Of a stretch of DNA of 6,369 bases, positions 1-4,971 are shown piece after piece (the first letter of the stretch is position 1; each line of letters opens with the position of its first letter). Source of the stretch: Chloroflexota bacterium. Lineage in GTDB: Bacteria; Chloroflexota; Anaerolineae; Anaerolineales; DRMV01. Below the pieces are notes generated by a model. That model made no database searches. It had not been told where the DNA came from and was given only the letters and a program-made list of their open reading frames with translations. A program made the position numbers and the translations under genes. The stretch is taken from positions 1 through 6,369 of the forward strand of contig JAADEN010000125.1 of NCBI GenBank assembly GCA_013153375.1, written 5' to 3'.

Positions 1-759
1 GCCCGGCGGCAGGTCCGCGGTCAGGCCGTAGCGCACCAGCACGGCCCACGCGTCCGTGTAGGTGCTGGGGTCGGGCGCGGTGGGGCCCGACGCGATGACG
101 CTCAGGTCGTCGCCCAGCACATCCGAGAGCACCAAGGTGAGCACCGTCGCGGGCGCGGCCCAGCGGGCCAGACCGCCGCCTTTGACCCGATCCAGATGCT
201 TGCGCACCGCGTTGATCTCGTGGATGGTCGCGCCGCTGGCCAGCAGGGCCTGGGTCACGGCCTGCATGTCGGCCAGGGTCACGCCGGGCACGGGCCAGGT
301 GAGCAGCGCGGAGCCGCCGCCCGAGAGCAGCACCAGCACCAGGTCGTCGGGCCCGGCCGCGCGCAGCAGGCGTTGGGCAACTTGCGCGGCGGCCACGCCG
401 CGCGTGTCGGGTACGGGATGGCCGGCCTCGCGCACCGTCACCCGCTCCCACGCGGGGCCCGCGTAGCCGTCCTTGGTCACCACCAGGCCCTGGGCCACCC
501 GATCGGCCAGGATTTCCCACGCGGCGCGGGTCATGGGGTAGGCCGCCTTGCCCACGCCCAGCAGGAAGACGCGGCCCCGGGCCAGGTCGTGGGTGAACGC
601 GGGTTCCGCGGCGCCCGCGGGCCCCACCCGGAGGGTGTCCCCCACCCGCTGTAGGTGGGTCCGCACCGCGGCCCCCGGCTCTACCGCGGCCAGGGCCGCG
701 CGCAGCACCGCCTCCACCGGGGCCGCGTAAGGCCCCAAAAAGTCCAATCCAGAGATCAC
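1..759 (-). CDS. Glycerate 2-kinase (DUF4147/MOFRL family), N-terminal 253 residues, truncated by window edge
   Basis: Probably phosphorylates D-glycerate with ATP to 2-phosphoglycerate in the cytosol, feeding glycolate, serine or sugar-acid breakdown into lower glycolysis. Reading the minus strand from 759 to 1 gives 253 uninterrupted codons. Hallmarks of the type II glycerate kinase N-terminal domain are visible: GVGKAA at residues 68-73 (its Lys is a proposed active-site residue in this family), the glycine-rich LSGGGSALL at 145-153, NAVRKHLDRVKGGGLA at 183-198, and LSDVLGDDLSVIASGPTAPD at about 211-230. The family is usually 420-450 residues, so the C-terminal MOFRL part lies outside the window. 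I chose the GTG at 759 because AGGTGA lies 8 nt upstream; an in-frame GTG at 771 has no convincing ribosome site. It is transcribed divergently from maeB. Older annotations often call such proteins hydroxypyruvate reductase (TtuD), which the motifs do not support. The family call is secure; the exact substrate is inferred. Confidence 0.9.
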   Translation of the reverse strand, partial: MISGLDFLGPYAAPVEAVLRAALAAVEPGAAVRTHLQRVGDTLRVGPAGAAEPAFTHDLARGRVFLLGVGKAAYPMTRAAWEILADRVAQGLVVTKDGYAGPAWERVTVREAGHPVPDTRGVAAAQVAQRLLRAAGPDDLVLVLLSGGGSALLTWPVPGVTLADMQAVTQALLASGATIHEINAVRKHLDRVKGGGLARWAAPATVLTLVLSDVLGDDLSVIASGPTAPDPSTYTDAWAVLVRYGLTADLPPG

Positions 760-767
760 GCGCTTCG

Positions 768-774
768 TCACCTT
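768..774 (-). promoter_or_regulatory. Shine-Dalgarno site that fixes the glycerate kinase start
   Basis: On the minus strand this reads AAGGTGA, a match to the anti-Shine-Dalgarno region extending past the GGAGG core. It ends 8 nt before the GTG at 759. If translation instead began at the GTG at 771, this site would lie inside the coding region and the upstream sequence would have no comparable motif. On the plus strand it overlaps the start of the proposed maeB -35 box (773-778). Confidence 0.6.
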
Positions 775-802
775 TACCGTTCAGGGGTCGCGACTCTATT
801 AT
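773..802 (+). promoter_or_regulatory. Probable maeB promoter (-35 TTTACC, -10 TATTAT)
   Basis: TTTACC at 773-778 and TATTAT at 797-802 are separated by 18 nt. They match the sigma-70 type consensus at 4 of 6 and 5 of 6 positions. Transcription would start near 809, leaving a leader of about 114 nt before the maeB ATG. The -10 lies on the same AT-rich bases as the minus-strand TATAAT of the kinase, so RNA polymerase could probably occupy only one promoter at a time. No mapped start is available, so this is a sequence-only prediction. Confidence 0.5.
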
Positions 803-803
803 A
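798..803 (-). promoter_or_regulatory. Probable -10 box of the glycerate kinase promoter
   Basis: The minus strand reads a perfect TATAAT here, in an AT-rich island within otherwise GC-rich DNA. Transcription would start near 791, giving a leader of about 30 nt before the GTG at 759. The -35 region is weak: the nearest candidate, TTTCAG (828-823 on the minus strand), has 19-nt spacing. The element overlaps the proposed maeB -10 on the other strand. Confidence 0.55.
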
Positions 804-808
804 AGAGA

Positions 809-922
809 GGTGTTGTACCATCCTGAAACGCCAAGGAGGACCCTCGGAAGCGCGCCGGGTGCCGATGATGGTGGCCGTGGGTCGTCCTTTTTCTTTTCGC
901 CCGTTTTTCGAGGAGGTCGTTT
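809..922 (+). promoter_or_regulatory. Long maeB 5' leader with possible hairpin, two T-tracts and an orphan Shine-Dalgarno-like site
   Basis: The leader holds AAGGAGGA at 833-840 with no start codon at usable distance. GACCC at 839-843 can pair with GGGTC at 879-883, or AGGAC at 837-841 with GTCCT at 884-888. This is followed directly by T runs at 888-892 and 894-897 and another at 904-908. The enclosed 35-40 nt can fold weakly (TCGG 844-847 with CCGA 862-865). The layout resembles an attenuator, but the stems are short. The true maeB ribosome site, AGGAGGT at 911-917, lies 5 nt before the ATG. I match it to no known riboswitch class. Confidence 0.35.
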
Positions 923-3193
923 ATGGCCAAGATCACCCGTGAAGAGGCCCTGGCCTACCACAAGTTGGACGGACGGCCGGGCAAAATCGAGGTCAAACCC
1001 ACCAAGCCGCTGAGCACGCAGCGGGATCTGTCGCTGGCTTATTCCCCGGGGGTGGCCTACCCGGTGCTGGAGATCGAGAAGGACCCCGAAGCCGCGTACG
1101 AATACACCACCAAGGGCAATCTGGTGGCCGTGATTTCCAACGGCACCGCGATTTTGGGCCTGGGCAACCGGGGCGCGCTGGCCTCCAAGCCGGTCATGGA
1201 AGGCAAAGGGGTGCTGTTCAAGCGCTTTGCGGACATCGATGTGTTCGACATCGAAGTGGACACCACGGATCCCGACGAGTTCATTCGGGTGGTAGCGGCC
1301 ATCGCGCCCACTTTCGGGGGCATCAATCTGGAAGATATCAAGGCGCCGGAGTGCTTCTACATCGAAGAGAAACTCAAGGAGATGCTGGACATCCCCGTGT
1401 TCCACGATGACCAGCACGGCACGGCCATCATTTCGGGCGCGGCCCTGCTCAACGCGCTGGAGTTGGCGGGCAAGAAGATCGACGAGGTGAAGATGGTCAT
1501 CTCGGGCGCGGGCGCGTCGGCCATCGCCTGCGCCAATCTGGCCATCAAACTGGGCGTGCGCAAAGAGAACATCATCATGGTGGACAGCCGGGGCGTGATC
1601 TACAAAGGCCGCAAGGAGCGCATGAACCCCTACAAGGAGCAGTTCGCGGTCGAGACCGACGCGCGCACCCTGGCCGACGCGATGAAGGGCGCGGATGTGT
1701 TCTACGGCCTGTCGGTGGCGGGTATCGTGACGCCCGAGATGGTCAAGAGCATGGCCGAGAACCCCATCATCTTCGCCATGGCCAACCCCGACCCCGAGAT
1801 CCCCTACGAGGTGGCCAAGGAAGCCCGCCCCGACGCCATCATCGCCACGGGCCGCTCGGACTATCCCAACCAGGTGAACAATGTGCTGGGCTTCCCGTTC
1901 ATCTTCCGCGGCGCGCTGGATGTGCGGGCCCGGGCCATCAACGACGAGATGAAACTGGCCGCGGCCTACGCGCTGGCCGCGCTGGCCAAGGAGGATGTGC
2001 CCGACAGCGTGCTGCGGGCCTACGGCCTGGAGAGCCTCAAGTTCGGCCCCGAGTACATCATCCCCAAGCCTTTCGACCCGCGCGTGCTGCTGTGGGTGGC
2101 CCCCGCGGTGGCCAAGGCCGCCATGGAGACGGGCGTGGCCCGCAAGCACATTGACCTGGACGAATATCGCGAGCAACTGGCCCTGCGTCTGGGCAAGGGC
2201 GAGCACATCCGCCACTTCTTCATCAACAGCGCCAAGCAGGTCAAGCCCACCAAGCGGGTGGTGTTCGCGGAAGGGGAGGAGGAAAAGATCTTGCGGGCCG
2301 CGGCCCAGGTGCAGGAAGAGGACATCGCGCACCCCGTGCTCATCGGCCGCGAAGGGGTCATCCAGGAGAAAATCCAGCGTCTGGGCCTGCGCCTGGAGCC
2401 TACCATCGTGGATCCCGAGACCTGGGAGCGCAAGGACGAGTACGCGCGCGCGCTGTACGAACTGCGTCAGCGCAAGGGCGTGACCCTGAAGCGGGCCTAC
2501 AAGTTGCTGCACGACCCCAATGTGCTCGCGCCCATGATGGTCTATATGGGCGACGCGGACGCGGCCGTGTCGGGCCTGACCTACGAATACCCCGAGGTCA
2601 TCCGGCCCGCGCTGCAAATCCACCACACCGCGCCGGGACGCCGCCTGGCCGCAGGCGCTTACATCATGATCGTGGGCAAGAAGGTGTACATCTTCACCGA
2701 CGCCACGGTCAACATCGATCCCAGCGCGGAGGACCTGGCCGACATCGCGCTGCTGGCCGCGGACTTCGCGCGGCAACTGGGCCTGGAACCGCGGGTCGCG
2801 CTGCTGTCCTTCAGCAACTTCGGCAGCACCCGCCATCCCATGAGCGAGAAGGTGCGCCGCGCGGTGGACATCATCCGCGACAAGGCCCCCGACCTGCCCG
2901 TGGACGGCGAAATGCAGGCCGACACCGCGGTGGTGCCCGAAATCGTGGAGGAACGCTACCCCTTCAGCCGGGTCAAGGACGCCAATGTGCTGGTCTTCCC
3001 GGACCTGGAGGCGGCCAACATCGCGTACAAACTGCTGGCCCGGCTGGGCAAGGCCGAGGCCATCGGGCCCATCCTGCTGGGCATGGGCGCGCCCGTGCAT
3101 GTGCTGCAGACGGGCGACCAGGTGCGGGACATCGTCAACATCGTGGCCGTGGCCGTGCTCGACGCGGCCCGCCGCGAGCAGCAGCAAGCATAG
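923..3193 (+). CDS. maeB: NADP-dependent malic enzyme, MaeB type (malic enzyme fused to phosphotransacetylase-like domain)
   Basis: Oxidatively decarboxylates malate to pyruvate and CO2, making NADPH; cytosolic. At 756 residues it is nearly the length of E. coli MaeB (759). Residues 1 to about 430 form the malic enzyme part: SLAYSPGVA at 37-45 with catalytic Tyr40, MEGKGVLFKRF with Lys95, metal ligands Glu137-Asp138 in NLEDIKAP and Asp163 in FHDDQHGTA (160-168), the nucleotide-binding loop GAGASA at 195-200, FAMANPDPEI at 284-293 and TGRSDYPNQVNN at 309-320. Residues from about 440 onward match the PTA-like domain, including SFSNFGS (629-635) and DGEMQAD (661-667). In E. coli this domain does not make acetyl phosphate but mediates allosteric control by acetyl-CoA. 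NADP preference is inferred from the MaeB architecture, not from a specificity residue. AGGAGGT 5 nt upstream supports the ATG. The gene is intact. Confidence 0.96.
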   Translation: MAKITREEALAYHKLDGRPGKIEVKPTKPLSTQRDLSLAYSPGVAYPVLEIEKDPEAAYEYTTKGNLVAVISNGTAILGLGNRGALASKPVMEGKGVLFKRFADIDVFDIEVDTTDPDEFIRVVAAIAPTFGGINLEDIKAPECFYIEEKLKEMLDIPVFHDDQHGTAIISGAALLNALELAGKKIDEVKMVISGAGASAIACANLAIKLGVRKENIIMVDSRGVIYKGRKERMNPYKEQFAVETDARTLADAMKGADVFYGLSVAGIVTPEMVKSMAENPIIFAMANPDPEIPYEVAKEARPDAIIATGRSDYPNQVNNVLGFPFIFRGALDVRARAINDEMKLAAAYALAALAKEDVPDSVLRAYGLESLKFGPEYIIPKPFDPRVLLWVAPAVAKAAMETGVARKHIDLDEYREQLALRLGKGEHIRHFFINSAKQVKPTKRVVFAEGEEEKILRAAAQVQEEDIAHPVLIGREGVIQEKIQRLGLRLEPTIVDPETWERKDEYARALYELRQRKGVTLKRAYKLLHDPNVLAPMMVYMGDADAAVSGLTYEYPEVIRPALQIHHTAPGRRLAAGAYIMIVGKKVYIFTDATVNIDPSAEDLADIALLAADFARQLGLEPRVALLSFSNFGSTRHPMSEKVRRAVDIIRDKAPDLPVDGEMQADTAVVPEIVEERYPFSRVKDANVLVFPDLEAANIAYKLLARLGKAEAIGPILLGMGAPVHVLQTGDQVRDIVNIVAVAVLDAARREQQQA

Positions 3194-3204
3194 CCAGGAC
3201 GCGG

Positions 3205-3210
3205 TATAAT
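3205..3210 (+). promoter_or_regulatory. Probable -10 box upstream of the deaminase gene
   Basis: A perfect TATAAT lies 12 nt after the maeB stop codon. Transcription would start near 3217, exactly where a 26-bp palindrome begins. There is no recognisable -35 box at the right spacing (the region is the GC-rich end of maeB) and no TGn extension, so activity may depend on an activator or be weak. It suggests the deaminase gene can be transcribed on its own. Confidence 0.45.
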
Positions 3211-3216
3211 GACCGG

Positions 3217-3242
3217 CAGGGGCGGTCCGCGGACCGCCCCTG
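3217..3242 (+). terminator. Perfect 26-bp palindrome: maeB terminator hairpin and/or operator at the deaminase start site
   Basis: The sequence begins CAGGGGCGGTCC and ends in its exact reverse complement, GGACCGCCCCTG, around a central GC, with no mismatch over 26 bases. As RNA it would form a very stable hairpin 24 nt after the maeB stop. The tail that follows (TGCGTCTTG, to 3251) is poor in T, so it is a weak classical terminator. The same GCGTCTT tail follows the hairpin at 4692-4721, which supports a terminator role. Because it starts about 7 nt after a TATAAT box, it could instead or also be a dimeric repressor operator or a 5'-end stabilising hairpin. Confidence 0.6.
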
Positions 3243-3279
3243 TGCGTCTTGACCCCTTGCCCGCTCTCGGAGGAACATC

Positions 3280-4662
3280 ATGGCCACTTTGCTCGTGCGT
3301 CACGCGGACCTGCTGGTCACCATGGACGACCAACGCCGGGAGATCCCCGACGGCGGTCTGTTCATCCGCGACGGCTTCATCGAGGCCGTCGGCCCCACCG
3401 CGGACCTGCCCGCCACCGCGGACGAGGTGCTGGATCTGCGGGGCTACATCGTCGCGCCGGGGCTCATCAACACCCATCACCACTTCTATCAGACCCTGAC
3501 CCGTGCGGTGCCCGGCGCGCAAGACGCCAACCTGTTCCAATGGCTCAAGACCCTGTATCCCATCTGGGCCCGGATGCGGCCCGAGCACATTCGGGTGTCC
3601 ACCCAGTTGGCGCTGGCGGAACTGGCCCTTTCGGGCACCACCACCGCGTTCGACCACCTCTACATCTTCCCCAACGGCAGCCGCCTGGACGACGAAATCG
3701 AAGCCGCGGCCCAGGTGGGCCTGCGGCTGCACGCGTCCCGGGGCTCCATGAGCCTGGGCGAGAGCAAGGGCGGCCTGCCGCCCGACAGCGTGGTCGAGGA
3801 CGAGGACTTCATCCTGCGGGACTCCCGGCGCCTCATCGAGCAGTATCACGACCCCCGGCCGGGCTCCATGTTGCAAATCGTGCTCGCGCCCTGCTCGCCC
3901 TTCAGCGTGACCGCGGACCTGATGCGCCAGTCCGCGGTCCTGGCCCGGGAGTACGGCGTGCGCTTGCACACCCACCTGGCCGAGACCGAGGACGAGGAGG
4001 TCTTCTGCCTGGAGACCTTTGGCAAGCGGCCCGTGGAATACATGGAGGAACTGGGCTGGTTGGGGCCGGATGTGTGGTTCGCGCATTCCATCTATGTGCA
4101 GGCCCACGAAATCGAGAAGTACGCGGCCACGGGCAGCGGCGTCGCGCATTGTCCCACCTCCAACATGCGCCTGGGCTCGGGCATCATGCCGCTGTACGAG
4201 ATGCTCATGGCCGGGGTGAAGGTGGGCCTGGGCGTGGACGGCTCCGCGAGCAACGACAGTTCCCACATGCTGGCCGAGGTGCGGCAGGCCATGCTGCTGG
4301 CCCGGGTGCGCTCGGGCGTGCTGGGCTTCTCCCGCAGCGGCAGCGGCGCGCCGCCCCTGCTCAGCGCGCGGCAGGCCCTGGAACTGGGCACTCGCGGCGG
4401 CGCGGCCGTCCTGGGTCGGGACGACCTGGGCGCGCTGGCCGTGGGCAAGGCTGGCGACTTCTTCGCCGTGCGCCTGGAGCGCCTGGAATACGCGGGCGCG
4501 CTGCACGACCCCGTGGCCGCGCTGGTGCTGGCTTCGCCCGTGCAGGTGGACTACACCGTGGTGGCCGGCCGGGTGGTGGTGCGCGACGGCCATTTGACCA
4601 CCCTGGATCTGCCGCGCCTGATTCGGACCCACAACCGCCTGGCTCAGGAACTGCTGGCCTGA
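3280..4662 (+). CDS. Amidohydrolase-superfamily purine deaminase, probably 8-oxoguanine deaminase
   Basis: Probably hydrolyses 8-oxoguanine to urate and ammonia, removing oxidised guanine or feeding purine breakdown; cytosolic. The 460 residues show a typical amidohydrolase with a small beta domain (about 1-55), a TIM barrel and the returning beta strands (about 385-440). Metal and catalytic residues are in place: HxH at His66/His68 in NTHHHFYQTLTRA, His232 and Glu235 in LHTHLAE, His269 in WFAHS, and Asp320 in GLGVDGSASND. The stretches RGSMSLGESKGGLPP (154-168) and LAPCSPFSVT (202-211), with NMRLGSGI (295-302), resemble as I remember them the characterised Pseudomonas 8-oxoguanine deaminase group rather than AtzB, SAH deaminase or guanine deaminase. 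GGAGGA at 3269-3274 supports the ATG. It is 86 nt behind maeB with a likely promoter and hairpin between, so cotranscription is doubtful. Superfamily membership is secure; the substrate is inferred by motif resemblance, with hydroxyatrazine-type hydrolase the main alternative. Confidence 0.85.
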   Translation: MATLLVRHADLLVTMDDQRREIPDGGLFIRDGFIEAVGPTADLPATADEVLDLRGYIVAPGLINTHHHFYQTLTRAVPGAQDANLFQWLKTLYPIWARMRPEHIRVSTQLALAELALSGTTTAFDHLYIFPNGSRLDDEIEAAAQVGLRLHASRGSMSLGESKGGLPPDSVVEDEDFILRDSRRLIEQYHDPRPGSMLQIVLAPCSPFSVTADLMRQSAVLAREYGVRLHTHLAETEDEEVFCLETFGKRPVEYMEELGWLGPDVWFAHSIYVQAHEIEKYAATGSGVAHCPTSNMRLGSGIMPLYEMLMAGVKVGLGVDGSASNDSSHMLAEVRQAMLLARVRSGVLGFSRSGSGAPPLLSARQALELGTRGGAAVLGRDDLGALAVGKAGDFFAVRLERLEYAGALHDPVAALVLASPVQVDYTVVAGRVVVRDGHLTTLDLPRLIRTHNRLAQELLA

Positions 4663-4691
4663 GCCTTTGGCCCTGAAAACGCACCTCAAGC

Positions 4692-4728
4692 CCCAGGCCG
4701 CGGTACGCGCCGCGGCCTGGGCGTCTTT
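4692..4728 (+). terminator. Intrinsic terminator after the deaminase gene
   Basis: CCCAGGCCGCGG (4692-4703) pairs perfectly with CCGCGGCCTGGG (4710-4721) around a 6-nt loop TACGCG. It is a 12-bp, almost all G-C stem, 29 nt after the stop codon. The tail GCGTCTTT is short on T but follows directly. Position, stem strength and loop size all fit a rho-independent terminator. No convincing T-tract serves the opposite direction, apart from four T's (read on the minus strand) about 13 nt beyond the stem. Confidence 0.8.
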
Positions 4729-4848
4729 AACGCCCCCGGGACCGTGCGGAGTCGCGCCGCGGCGGCCCGGCCGCGCGCGGGCCGAAAGCCCTTCCTCCCC
4801 AGGCCAACCCCGCGGCGCGGCGTTCATGGCCTCGGACGCGCGGAAGGG

Positions 4849-4857
4849 TGCTATACT
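4849..4857 (+). promoter_or_regulatory. Extended -10 promoter of the secreted protein gene
   Basis: TGCTATACT combines the TGn extension with a 5-of-6 match to TATAAT. Nothing resembling TTGACA lies 16-18 nt upstream, which is normal for extended -10 promoters. Transcription would start near 4864. It is the only AT-rich -10-like element between the terminator at 4692 and the GTG at 4972. Confidence 0.55.
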
Positions 4858-4928
4858 GAAGTTGAGGCTCCTTCTACAACCTGGAGGCTGGCACGGGGTA
4901 CAAGGGGAAATCGCTTCTGTACGGAACG

Positions 4929-4954
4929 GCGCCGGTCGTACTGGCGCGTCTTTT
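4929..4954 (+). terminator. Terminator-like hairpin in the leader, directly before the ribosome site
   Basis: GCGCCGGT (4929-4936) pairs with ACTGGCGC (4940-4947) over 8 base pairs, including one G-U pair, around the loop CGT. The tail GTCTTTT (4948-4954) follows. The Shine-Dalgarno site starts only a few bases later (4959-4965), so a formed hairpin could end transcription or restrict ribosome access. A second weaker pairing, GTACA (4898-4902) with TGTAC (4918-4922), lies upstream. An attenuator is plausible. A chance fold in GC-rich DNA is the alternative. Confidence 0.4.
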
Positions 4955-4971
4955 GGCAAAGGAGGATTTCC

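Larger units (their letters stand above)
4663..4971. other. 309-bp intergenic region between the deaminase gene and the secreted protein gene
   Basis: No credible gene lies here on either strand. In order it holds the terminator at 4692-4728, a very GC-rich stretch at about 4735-4820 with several short self-complementary runs (for example CGGCCC at 4763-4768 with GGGCCG at 4778-4783), an extended -10 promoter at 4849-4857, and a leader of about 108 nt ending in a hairpin and the ribosome site of the next gene. The open frames that cross it are readings of biased GC-rich sequence without ribosome sites. Confidence 0.6.

Noticed and set aside
62..730. Three plus-strand open frames over the first 730 bases.
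   Set aside because: They lie antisense to the glycerate kinase, whose minus-strand frame carries clear family motifs through the whole stretch.
810..1013. A GTG-initiated 67-codon frame in the maeB leader overlapping the maeB start.
   Set aside because: It has no ribosome site before the GTG at 810, which lies at the predicted transcription start itself. The frame continues out of phase into maeB with no recognisable content.
923..3193. Possible fusion of two independent enzymes (malic enzyme and phosphotransacetylase) as an unusual event.
   Set aside because: This is the normal MaeB architecture, known from many bacteria, and the length is typical.
3249..4676. A 475-codon plus-strand open frame overlapping the deaminase gene in another frame.
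   Set aside because: It is Arg/Gly/Ala-rich with no motifs, and the overlapping frame encodes an unmistakable amidohydrolase with all metal ligands.
4789..4848. Inverted repeat CCCTTCC (4789-4795) / GGAAGGG (4842-4848) just upstream of the extended -10.
   Set aside because: Seven bases with a 46-nt spacer can easily arise by chance, and no second copy or operator-like symmetry supports it.
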